A DNA stretch of 37,295 bases from Zancudomyces culisetae (lineage: Eukaryota > Kickxellomycota > Harpellomycetes > Harpellales > Legeriomycetaceae): contig LSSK01001297.1 of the NCBI GenBank assembly GCA_001969505.1, positions 1 to 37,295 of the forward strand. Reading direction: 5' to 3'. Below the pieces are notes generated by a model. It saw only the letters and a program-made list of their open reading frames with translations, did no database searches and was not told where the DNA came from. Of the stretch, positions 1-9,641 are shown piece by piece. The position numbers and the translations under genes were made by a program. Within the stretch, counting starts at the first letter, position 1. Each line of letters opens with the position of its first letter.

Positions 1-340
1 TTTAGTTTACAAGTAGACTTGATAAATATTTTTTTTCGGATGTGAAAATCACCCAAGGCACAAAATATGATTGGGTCTTCTCCAAATTAATTATAAATTT
101 GCTGCTATTATATTTATTACATTCACAAATATATTATTTAATTAATTTTTTTTTTTTTTTTACAAAATCGTAAATAATAATATATAAATTGTTTTGATTT
201 ATACGATATATTCAAATAATCTAAAATTGGTTATTTAAAACTAAAGATATGAAAAACAAGCAAGCAAACAAGCGAGTAAATAATTAATTAAATAGATAAA
301 AACACAATGTAGATGTAGTAAAATGAAATAATGTTGAACC
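1..340. other. Intergenic, 3' flank of VPS10
   Basis: Very AT-rich non-coding sequence downstream of the minus-strand VPS10 gene. It holds a run of 16 T at 146-161 and a short CAAG-type repeat near 256-276. No supported ORF, RNA gene or other element is visible. The mRNA end of VPS10 should lie here. Confidence 0.6.
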
Positions 341-3300
341 TCAACCCCGACGATGAGGATCAGAATCTGAACCTTGATCATCCAAATCAAAATCATCAAG
401 GAAATCCTTATCATAGTCATCATCATCAATGCTCACAAACCCAGGAGTTCCATTGTGCAGTACACCACCAATATTATATCCATCATACTCGTCATTGTCG
501 CTACCAGAGCCATCCTTCCCATGACCAAATCCACTACCATTACCACTACCACCACCATTACCACCACCATTATTGTTGTTATCATTAGATACTGCAAATT
601 CATCAAATAATACTTCGGCATTAGATTGGCTGGTCATTCCTGTATTCATATTCATATTCACATTTGTATTACTAGTAGTGTTGATGTTGGTGATGGAAAT
701 AGGTCCAGTTGGCATGGGAGCTCTCGAAAACACATAATTTCTAAACCGATTGTTGAGTTCAGTAGGCAACGCAATGTTTGAGAAGAGCAACATGAATTCC
801 AAGGTTGAACTATACAACAAACTGAATGAAAGCTTTGAAACATACGCAACAGTTGTAAAGACATTATTGGCAGTTGAGGCAGTTTGGTTATCTTGAGTAT
901 CATCTATTTCCATATCTTCAGAAGGTAGGGCGTGGTACTGTCTTCTAAACAATTCAACGTGGCGTATTGAATCAATAACAGTTACCATGGCAAACTTGAT
1001 ACCCTCAACAATGACCAAAACCAACTGGGCTAGTTTCATGTCAGGGTTGGTATAGGCTAAATAGGCTAACAGTGCCAGAGCAAAGAAGGTAAGAGGCAAC
1101 ATAAATGCCCAAAACAGAGCAACTTGAGCGGCTTTTCCAGGACACATAAGCTTGATAGGTTCATCCATCTTTATGCTTTTAGAGTTGGCGCGGTCACAGG
1201 CAGAATACGGCATGATTCTGTAACCACTGCTATAATAGAAATATCCATCATCATTTAAACCATTTGCAGAACAGTATGTCCGTTTTGGAATTTTGCCAAG
1301 CACCAATCTACAGCTGAATCCGCCACCAAGTCGTGAATAAGTCGGCTCAAAATTATAATCGCACTCGAAATCGGATTTCGTGCAGGGACAGTGTTCAACA
1401 ACCTTGGCCAGTTGACGATGTTCATTGCCAACATAGCACTTTTTGGAAGCTATTTTGCGGAAAAACTTGGTTTTTGTTCCCAACACACACCCAGTGTTGT
1501 CCTGGTAATAGTCGCCAACACTGTGTCCAAACGCAATCTTACCACGCTCCGAATTGCTAGCTAGTGTCCACAACTCAAAGTCGTCCTTGTTGCGGTTGTT
1601 GGGCTCGTCCGCCGGATCAAAGTGGCACATTCGCGGCTGTGCACCAGTAAAATCAAGATTCATCACTACTGTTTTGGCCAAACCCGGCACGCTCGCTACA
1701 AGCACCATTTTCCGTGTAGTGCTAGACTCCTCAGTTGTCAACATCTCGGGGGTCAGTACTCGCTCATTTTCAAACATCAGTTTGTTCCACGTTAGTCCAA
1801 AATCCAACGAGTATTCTACATAGTTTATTGGCAAGAGTCTGTCGCAAATCACCAAAATTGCACCATGGTCAGCAAATTCAAAGAGCTTTGGTCCTGTGCT
1901 GACTTGGTTGAATGTAAACCCGCCATCACGTGACAAAAACAGTGACGAATCTTCAATAGAACCCAACTGAGCACCGACATTTCCAATTCCCATAACCAAG
2001 CCTACAGCACCAGAGGCTGAATAAATGTTTTGCGAATCGCTAACCTGCGTAAATCCATGAAGATTCAACCCACAAACCTCGTTCTTTTTGACATTGCAGC
2101 CATAGCTTTTGCCTTTTAGTGGTTTTTTGGGAGCATTGAGATACCGCCAAGTAGAGCCAGCATCAACAGAAATCACAGTACGCAGCTGTTTTTTTTTACT
2201 TCCAAATACCGAATTGTGGTTGGTAACTATATTGGCCAGAATCGTAGAATTCATTCCAGCTATCATTTCAAAGTCGACATAGCCGTCCTTGTTGCGGTTA
2301 ACATGTTCCAATGCCTTTTTGTAATACGTACCATTTGAGTTACTAATATACAGAGTTCCGTACTCCATTCCAGCTCGATCGCTTTCAGTCATGTGTAGCA
2401 TTACACTACCAGCAAAATCAGAGGTACTCAACACAGTATAGGCAGATCTGAGTGTATATTTATCACCTGGGAAATGTGCATAGGCAGTGCTTTGGCCATC
2501 CATACTGAGTTTGAGTTGTAAAAGACCTCTTGTTATTGGATACGATTCAGGAATAACAAAGTAAGAGCCATCATACGTCATATCCACTGCCGAATTGGAC
2601 AATTGTTTTCGGTCATGTTTAAAGTAACTATCGCTTGCCTCAATCATAAAGTTTTTGGATGAGGAAGTTGGCGGCACAAACGAACACACCAGTCGTGTAC
2701 CCAAATGGCCAAACGTGTCCCTGCGGCGCACAAAGTAACAACCACCACGTCCGAGATCCCCATCAATGATCTCCCAGGTCACACCTCCATCAGTTGTGTA
2801 GTACGCCTTTGTACTGCACCTTCCACGATGTGGCAAAATCATATTTTCACTCAAGGAACAGCCGTCTTGTCGTCCCAAATACACCATCACTTCTTGGCGA
2901 TCCTTATGGTGTCGTAGCACTGGCCAGTCTCGAATACTTGGTTTTGCTGGTAGTTTGATTTTGACAAAGTTGCTTCCTAAATCATGAGTAAGATACGCCG
3001 TTTCAGAATCTGTCACTACAATAGCCGAATCCTTAAAAAACGGATCCATGTCAACTCCAAGCACATTTGCTGCTCCGATTCCTTCTGCATCGGCCCAACT
3101 CTTTCCTCCATCCTTTGATACCAACATTTTGTGCGTTTTGGTTATCATAATCGCATGGTCTGAATTGGCAAAATACTCTATACTCTCCACTCCTGTATCA
3201 AGCTTTGTCGAATGGATTACAATACCGCCTGCTGCTCCACATATCCGCTCTACTTTTCCTGAATATTCTTTTCCTCCTGTACACTTTGTCCCCTTCTTCC

Positions 3301-6300
3301 TAACATACCCTGACCGTCCTAAATACTTTGTACCTGGTTTGCAGTTGGCTGGCTGGTCAACATCCTGCCCAATCAACTCACACTCACCGTTTCCATTCAA
3401 CCAAAATCCACTTTCGCATTCAAAATCTATTCGTGAGCAACGACACTCGTCCACTTGCGTTTCTGGTACCTTTGAATCCCTTTCAAGTCCTCCATCACCC
3501 AGTTCGGGATTTGGATTGGCTCGACAAACCACATTTGGTTTTCGCACTGAATAGCTTCGTTGCTCACCCATATAACACATTGGGTTTTTAAGGCTCTGGA
3601 AATCAGTAGCTGAACACTTTTCTACTTCCATTTTACTGAAATCCACATGAACAAGTTCGCTACTGTCTGTTTCCGTTTTGCCCACTATCAAAAATTGCGA
3701 TCCAATCGACTTGTATCCATTCCAAATCGCTCTTATTGCCATTCGTTCTGAACTAAACTTGTATTCAGACACTGTTTTGCCCATATCCATTGTATATTTT
3801 AGTGTGTTTGCCGTCTTGTCTGTCATCACCAAAATTCCTCCATAGTCTCCCCATTCGTATAGCTGTTCTCCCTCTGCAAGTTGGTTCCAGCTTCTTCCTG
3901 CATCCGTCGTTATAAACATACTCATCTCGCTACTTTTATCAAAATACGTTCCTACACTCCCCACTCCAATCCAGTATCCTGGTGCCGAATTTACTCCATA
4001 AAGCCCTCCACTCTGTCCTGCAACTGCCCGTCCCCGCAAATGAATTGAGCATCCCTCACACATCTTGAGGTTGCTTTTCTTAGTTCCCTTTTGTTCTTCT
4101 TCTTCGCTCACTGCCATAATCGGCTGCCACGTATATCCATCATCATAACTAATCACCGTTTGTAGGTTTTTGGCTATTCCTATCTGTCCTGCTGCCTCGG
4201 TGTTGATGATTCGGTTTGCTATTATCACTCCATCAACTCCACTCACATTCTCTACATCAACATCTCCATACATGTTTCGATTGGTTTTTTCAAGTACAAC
4301 ATGAAACGCTGTACCCTCTTCATTGCTAGCCAAAAGCGTCCCCCATACTATTGCATTTTCCTTTTCTTTACCCTCCACTTTTTCTTCCACATCTAGCAGT
4401 AATCCTCCCGAGTTCGTCTGTAACAATGTATATCCGTTTTCTCGAAGTCCTGGTGGCATATTTGGCGGAAGCTCAGGAACTACTACCTTCTTTCCATCTG
4501 TTGAAATACGTAATTCTACTTGCCGAGCTACCACATTGTCCTCGTTCAAATAGTCCACTTCACTTGAATATATCAAGTACTTTGAGTACACCAAAAACCC
4601 TGTCACATGTCCGTTCGACCCTCGCTCCAAGACTTGCTTATTGCTGGCTCTCTCCCCATCTATTATAACCATCTCTATGTAGTTACTCTTTCTTTCTTTT
4701 TGCAACTCATCTTGGTATCCTTTGCTTTCATGCCATACACTACATATCACTGATGCCTTGGATGCTATCTTAAACTTCTCCACCTTTCCAAACACACATT
4801 TCTCTACATATGTTGCTATCTTTTTCCAATTCTTGCCAAAATCAAAACTAATATATGCTGTTGTATAACACTTGGGACATTCTGTACTTCCAATAAACAA
4901 TATCCAATCCGGATTGTCCATATGGAAATCCATTACCTGTTCTACATTCAACACACTTGGCTTTTCTGGCAATTTGAACTTTTGTTTCCAACTTGTTCCC
5001 GCATCCTCCGTTACCAAGATCTCTCCACTACTAGTCATCCCAAACCCTCTTCCCTTCACATATGGATCCGTTATAATCTTCGCCATCTCAGCTTCCTTCC
5101 CCAACTCCTTTTCTATCGAAATTTCTTCCCATTTCTTCCCGTTATCTCCGCTATGGAAAAGTTTTCCTTTCTTGTCTACCACTACAATATGACTTGTGTT
5201 TTTGAATGGTGTAATATCCTTCAGCTTCAAAAACGTTTTACTGCTATGTTCAATATTAGCGTCTGCCTTAGCTCCCATTTCCATCGTCGATTGGATTCCA
5301 AAACCATCACCACCACTCCTTGTCTCTTCACATTGATATTCTACCGATTTGTCCTTACCATCCGCTTTTCCCCCTTTACACTTATTTCCTACCCTTTTCT
5401 TATATCCTGAACTACCAAAATACGTCTTTTCCCCATTCCTACAATCTTTAGCTCCTGGTTCTGGTGAGGTTTTTGCTACACACTTGCCCTCGCCTGCACT
5501 CAAAAATCCATACTCGCACTCAAAATCAGCATCGATACACTCACATATCTCTGTCTTAAATACCATCTTGTTCTCTCCCGTAATTTTACAGTCTGCCTCA
5601 GCTTTACGCCGCAAATACTGTGTTTTTACTCCCATTACACACCCACCCGTTGCTGTTGCTGTTCCTCCAAATTGGAATATTTCCACATCATCACCTCTTC
5701 CTGGGCTTTCTTTATTTACTTCACACTCCCTTTCCCATCTTTTCACCTCAATTTTTACCATCACATACTTTGATCCCCCCAAAACCCCCTTACTCGATGT
5801 CTTTTCTCCAACCACAACCACACTATCTTCTTTTACATTGCGTCCTGAAATTAACCCCATTACTTTTAGTTTATACCCTAGCTCCCCTGATTTCCATGTC
5901 CTCCCTCTATCCGATGAATACTTAAACTCGCTAATTTCTTCCCCAGTTTTGACCATCACAATACCTTGTCCTGTTCCTGTAATTCCATGCATATACGCTC
6001 CCTCCAATGCTGCTTTCCATGTGACTCCTCCATCCTCTGATATGAACGTATCACATCTATCTAACTCTGCTACCCTATCCCCCACTGTACCCACCCCTAC
6101 CATCAATCCTGGTGCCATCTCTGTACCTGTTTCGAAGTGCTTGTTTGCCTGTGTTTTCATTGCTTGTAAATGCAAAGCACATCTCCCTTCCCTATCTTTT
6201 TCGAATACTCCACAACTATGGCTTTTGTCTTGTATATCCTTATCAGGTGCCTCTAGATACCTCCAACTAATTCCTCCATCAAACGTAATCTTGGTTCTCT

Positions 6301-7537
6301 TTACTTTTTTCTTCGAAATAAGACCTGAAACCCCACTTTCAACCACATTTGCTATAAAAACGCCTTCAACTCCCTTGACTGTACTAATTTCCGCTTCTCC
6401 GTCCTTATTTACGCTAATCCTGCTTAGTACTCTCATAAACTGTCTACCACTTGAGTCACATCGATATATATCTGCTTCTCCCCCATCCAATTGCGCTAAA
6501 AGCTGCATAAATGGTTGTGTAGGTACAAACGCTGAAATGCTACTGTCTTTTCCTGTCTCTTCAGCAAAAATGCTTTGTACCCAATCCTTGCCGTCAGTAG
6601 AAACAATAACATCCTGCGTCTCTCGTCTCTCCACATCCCCATGTGTTTCCTTACTCAATACCATCACCAAATATTGATTCAGCGCAAACACGTCCACAAC
6701 ATGGTCTTTGGTGCTGTTTATTCTGAATTTTATCTCCTTTTCTGTTTCAAAAAAGTCCTCGGAAACTATAGCTCGTGCTCCCAGGCTCGTCTCTCTCTGA
6801 TTTACATTATCAGAAGTATGTTCATTTTCAGTACATATCAACATTTTTTGGGATACAGCCTCAATCCCTGGCATTGATTTCCCCCAAATGCACTTCCCAG
6901 CTGTCCGTCCAGTTGGCAAAATCTGTTTCACACTTCCCACCTCTTCTCTAAAACCAGTAACTGTATAGTACCACTCGGGTTGGCATTTTTGCTTATAGGT
7001 GACTCCTTTCCATTTGTTTGTGCATTTCTCACCAGTGTATATAATATATTCGCTGTTTGCCGCATTGAATTGTAGTGGGTGTTTACCCTGTAGTGCTGGC
7101 TTTTCAGGTGTAGAAAACAATGTCCAGTTTTTCCCTAGATCCCTTGTAATGTAGTGGGTTTTCCCTTCTGTTAAAACAATCGCCGTACTCTTGGCATATG
7201 GATGTATTTCTATATGTGCTGCTCCACTAATCGACTTAACACTCTCCCATGTTTCCCCTGAATCACGAGAAATGTGGATTGTACCCACGCTCTCCTCAAG
7301 CCCCAAAACCACCTTGCCTTCTTCAAAATATTTTAGGTCTACTAGTTTATTCTCAAAAGAGTTGCTGGTGATACTAACACCATCTCTTGTGTCAATTGCA
7401 TTTGCTATCCCTCCTGAAAAAACAGCTACAAACAGAACAAGTCTTTCTAGCTGATATAGCACGCCCATAATCCCTGATAGTGCTCCATACCGTCGACACA
7501 CACTAAGCTCGTTATTTGAGCCTTTCCACAAAAGCAT
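341..7537 (-). CDS. VPS10: Vps10/sortilin-type sorting receptor with three VPS10 domains
   Basis: A single uninterrupted frame encodes 2,398 residues. Vps10 is a type I membrane receptor that sorts vacuolar hydrolases from late Golgi to endosome and is recycled by retromer. The sequence shows a hydrophobic signal peptide, then three tandem beta-propeller units rich in Asp-box motifs (for example SRDSGETW, SEDGGVTW, TTDGGVTW). Each unit ends in a cysteine-rich sortilin C-terminal module, beginning with CVMG, CYMG and CVLG at about residues 633, 1320 and 2018. A membrane helix lies at about 2138-2160, followed by a cytosolic tail of about 235 residues. The tail has an aromatic NYVF segment, resembling the FYVF recycling signal of yeast Vps10, then an Asn/Gly-rich stretch and an acidic end. 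Yeast Vps10 has two VPS10 domains and about 1,580 residues, so a whole extra unit is present. The first Met is used for the coordinates. Met24 (start at 7468) puts the signal peptide directly at the N terminus and may be the true start. Confidence 0.93.
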   Translation of the reverse strand: MLLWKGSNNELSVCRRYGALSGIMGVLYQLERLVLFVAVFSGGIANAIDTRDGVSITSNSFENKLVDLKYFEEGKVVLGLEESVGTIHISRDSGETWESVKSISGAAHIEIHPYAKSTAIVLTEGKTHYITRDLGKNWTLFSTPEKPALQGKHPLQFNAANSEYIIYTGEKCTNKWKGVTYKQKCQPEWYYTVTGFREEVGSVKQILPTGRTAGKCIWGKSMPGIEAVSQKMLICTENEHTSDNVNQRETSLGARAIVSEDFFETEKEIKFRINSTKDHVVDVFALNQYLVMVLSKETHGDVERRETQDVIVSTDGKDWVQSIFAEETGKDSSISAFVPTQPFMQLLAQLDGGEADIYRCDSSGRQFMRVLSRISVNKDGEAEISTVKGVEGVFIANVVESGVSGLISKKKVKRTKITFDGGISWRYLEAPDKDIQDKSHSCGVFEKDREGRCALHLQAMKTQANKHFETGTEMAPGLMVGVGTVGDRVAELDRCDTFISEDGGVTWKAALEGAYMHGITGTGQGIVMVKTGEEISEFKYSSDRGRTWKSGELGYKLKVMGLISGRNVKEDSVVVVGEKTSSKGVLGGSKYVMVKIEVKRWERECEVNKESPGRGDDVEIFQFGGTATATGGCVMGVKTQYLRRKAEADCKITGENKMVFKTEICECIDADFECEYGFLSAGEGKCVAKTSPEPGAKDCRNGEKTYFGSSGYKKRVGNKCKGGKADGKDKSVEYQCEETRSGGDGFGIQSTMEMGAKADANIEHSSKTFLKLKDITPFKNTSHIVVVDKKGKLFHSGDNGKKWEEISIEKELGKEAEMAKIITDPYVKGRGFGMTSSGEILVTEDAGTSWKQKFKLPEKPSVLNVEQVMDFHMDNPDWILFIGSTECPKCYTTAYISFDFGKNWKKIATYVEKCVFGKVEKFKIASKASVICSVWHESKGYQDELQKERKSNYIEMVIIDGERASNKQVLERGSNGHVTGFLVYSKYLIYSSEVDYLNEDNVVARQVELRISTDGKKVVVPELPPNMPPGLRENGYTLLQTNSGGLLLDVEEKVEGKEKENAIVWGTLLASNEEGTAFHVVLEKTNRNMYGDVDVENVSGVDGVIIANRIINTEAAGQIGIAKNLQTVISYDDGYTWQPIMAVSEEEEQKGTKKSNLKMCEGCSIHLRGRAVAGQSGGLYGVNSAPGYWIGVGSVGTYFDKSSEMSMFITTDAGRSWNQLAEGEQLYEWGDYGGILVMTDKTANTLKYTMDMGKTVSEYKFSSERMAIRAIWNGYKSIGSQFLIVGKTETDSSELVHVDFSKMEVEKCSATDFQSLKNPMCYMGEQRSYSVRKPNVVCRANPNPELGDGGLERDSKVPETQVDECRCSRIDFECESGFWLNGNGECELIGQDVDQPANCKPGTKYLGRSGYVRKKGTKCTGGKEYSGKVERICGAAGGIVIHSTKLDTGVESIEYFANSDHAIMITKTHKMLVSKDGGKSWADAEGIGAANVLGVDMDPFFKDSAIVVTDSETAYLTHDLGSNFVKIKLPAKPSIRDWPVLRHHKDRQEVMVYLGRQDGCSLSENMILPHRGRCSTKAYYTTDGGVTWEIIDGDLGRGGCYFVRRRDTFGHLGTRLVCSFVPPTSSSKNFMIEASDSYFKHDRKQLSNSAVDMTYDGSYFVIPESYPITRGLLQLKLSMDGQSTAYAHFPGDKYTLRSAYTVLSTSDFAGSVMLHMTESDRAGMEYGTLYISNSNGTYYKKALEHVNRNKDGYVDFEMIAGMNSTILANIVTNHNSVFGSKKKQLRTVISVDAGSTWRYLNAPKKPLKGKSYGCNVKKNEVCGLNLHGFTQVSDSQNIYSASGAVGLVMGIGNVGAQLGSIEDSSLFLSRDGGFTFNQVSTGPKLFEFADHGAILVICDRLLPINYVEYSLDFGLTWNKLMFENERVLTPEMLTTEESSTTRKMVLVASVPGLAKTVVMNLDFTGAQPRMCHFDPADEPNNRNKDDFELWTLASNSERGKIAFGHSVGDYYQDNTGCVLGTKTKFFRKIASKKCYVGNEHRQLAKVVEHCPCTKSDFECDYNFEPTYSRLGGGFSCRLVLGKIPKRTYCSANGLNDDGYFYYSSGYRIMPYSACDRANSKSIKMDEPIKLMCPGKAAQVALFWAFMLPLTFFALALLAYLAYTNPDMKLAQLVLVIVEGIKFAMVTVIDSIRHVELFRRQYHALPSEDMEIDDTQDNQTASTANNVFTTVAYVSKLSFSLLYSSTLEFMLLFSNIALPTELNNRFRNYVFSRAPMPTGPISITNINTTSNTNVNMNMNTGMTSQSNAEVLFDEFAVSNDNNNNGGGNGGGSGNGSGFGHGKDGSGSDNDEYDGYNIGGVLHNGTPGFVSIDDDDYDKDFLDDFDLDDQGSDSDPHRRG
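541..590 (-). repeat. Low-complexity Asn/Gly-encoding tract in the VPS10 tail
   Basis: On the plus strand this is a run of ACC, CAT and GTT triplets. On the coding minus strand it gives Asn and Gly runs (NNNNGGGNGGG) in the cytosolic tail of the Vps10 protein. It looks like a degenerate trinucleotide microsatellite inside coding sequence and is probably a length-variable disordered spacer before the acidic C terminus. Confidence 0.6.
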
Positions 7538-9641
7538 CCTTTCACCTCGTGTTTCTATTTATTTGTTCTAGTGTTTTTACCTTTATACAATGCATAAAAA
7601 AGAAAGACCAAAGAGATAATGCCTTTACAAGCTCCACTCTACCTTTAGTATGTATAAGTAATTATGTATACGTCTGTTTTTGCAACAAAGTGGTAAAAAG
7701 AAAAAAGTGCTGTGTTTACGCGTTTTCCCCCTGTTTTTACCATTTATATTTTCAGAGTTAAAAGTGTTTTTGTATTTTATGCGTTTTATATTCCTGTTGT
7801 AAATCCCTGAAATCCAAGAATTCGTAAATTTCTAAAAGTTTCCCTCCTTCCCTTATTTTCAGTGCCATCATTTTTACATGATATTGCTTTTTGGGCCTTT
7901 TTTATTCTTGCACTTTGGTGAATGTTCATTCTTTTTATCTAAAAAATACATGGGAATTGTCAATATATAAAAGTAGGAAAAAAAATGTTATAAAATGAAT
8001 CAGCATTTGTTTGTAACATAGGGAGTGGGTTTTCATCATTCTCGTTTCATTAGCACTACACTCTTCACATCTATATACTATTTGCATAGCTATTGTACCT
8101 CTTTATCGAATGAATTATAAAATCATAATCCTCCTATGTATTGGTTACGGAGTTTACACCATACAGCATGGTTCAATAACTACTTTTTTTTCAATAGGAG
8201 AGTGAAAAGATTATGACACAAAGGTATAGGGGAAAAGCCTGAAGGGTAAAAGAATAAGGATTAAGAGTAAGCTACAAGTACTCAGGCTTTAAGAATCGGT
8301 TGGAAGCGTGGTATTGTGGTAAACAAGTTTTTCTGCTAGGTATATTAATAAGGCTAATGGTTAATGCTTAAGCTTGCTTGTGGAATACATACTTTGCGTT
8401 TCTAACCAACCAACTCCTCTCCAAGAAGTACACATATCTGTCCAAAGGTTGAGGAAAATAATAAAAAATATCTTTTTCCTACTTTATATATACTAAAGGA
8501 AAATAAGAATGCTAAAAATAACAATAGTTAGGGATCTCTCTTTCAAGTAGACTTTTCTTTACATAACCATGGCTTGAATTTACATCTACCCTAGCTTCGT
8601 TTGAAAAAAAAAACACACCAGCTACTAACGTCATACTTTGCTTCCTATTCTTTTCATTCCAGTGCACAACTAACTACTCTTTCCTCCCTCAGTTGTAGGT
8701 TTTACTACAAATTAAATTCAACATAGCTGATAATTATTGTATTTACGATTAATTAATATCTTATAATGCAATTTAGTATGGTTATGTATATTTGTCAGGG
8801 TTAGCTGAGTATTAATATAGTACATTTACATAATAAACGACACTCTCAATTGTATATTTCATCTTCCTTGCTTCTAGTGCTTCCCAGTTCCAATTATGGG
8901 TTATTTATACTTTTTTTTTCTTGCTATAGTTTTTTATTCTTTTTTTCAACTAACGATAGCTTAAGCTGGCAAGCTCAAAACAAAAGAATCCAGCCCACCC
9001 TCAACCACGAGTTGTGAACTGTGTGCAAGCTTAGAGCTAAACTCCATGAGGTAGAAAGAAAAATTTTCCTTAACTGCTGATTGTGAGGTAATTGGTGTAT
9101 TTACTTTACAAAAAGTCAGAAAATGACTACTCCCCCTCCTTCCCCCTCTGTCTAGAGCAATTTTAATTATTGCAGGTTGATATTAATTTGCCAAAAGGTA
9201 TTCGCACCAGGTTTTGATATATCCTACCTATTAGACAACCACAAATACATTTCAAGTCTTATTAATGCAGATCCTCTCTTTCTGTTTCTAATTACTCATT
9301 TCTTGGAAGAGGGGGGGGGGGGAAGGAGGAGCTGGCGTGTTATATAATTTTCTGTTTCAACGAAAAAAAAGAATGGTGCCTTTAAATAGAATTACAGACA
9401 GTTTTTACATAAAAAGCAATGCATTAATATACTTTGACTAATTTATAAATAAAATTTAAATTCAACACGTTTTTCGTCTACTAGGTGATATATACCATTA
9501 AAATAGTCGGATATACCAAATGTAAATACTAATTATTCGCTGGTGTAGCTATTAATAGGATAATTCAAACAAAAACCAAGGAAAAAAACTATAACCATAG
9601 CTATAACTAAAGGCAAGGTTGATACGTGAGCTACACATAAA
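7538..9641. other. 2.1-kb divergent intergenic region
   Basis: This region separates the start of VPS10 (minus) from the start of the large orphan gene (plus), so it should hold both promoters. I see no supported coding region. A 9-bp inverted repeat pairs 8234-8242 with 8282-8290, and GGTAAAAA near 7692 can pair with TTTTTACC near 7734. A run of 12 G lies at 9311-9322. No tRNA or snRNA signature was recognised. Confidence 0.55.
9311..9322 (+). repeat. Poly-G homopolymer, 12 bp
   Basis: Twelve consecutive G in otherwise AT-rich intergenic DNA, about 320 bp upstream of the large orphan gene. A comparable run of 11 G lies in RPN13 intron 3 at 18811-18821. The exact length may be uncertain in the assembly. 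Confidence 0.8.

Noticed and set aside
331-588. His-rich plus-strand frame
   Set aside because: It is the reverse of the Asn/Gly/Asp low-complexity tail of Vps10 and has no independent support.
5349-6677. 442-codon plus-strand frame antisense to VPS10
   Set aside because: It lies wholly inside the VPS10 coding region on the other strand. Its Pro/Ser/Leu-rich product mirrors the purine-rich coding strand, and no domain is visible. It is a shadow of codon bias.
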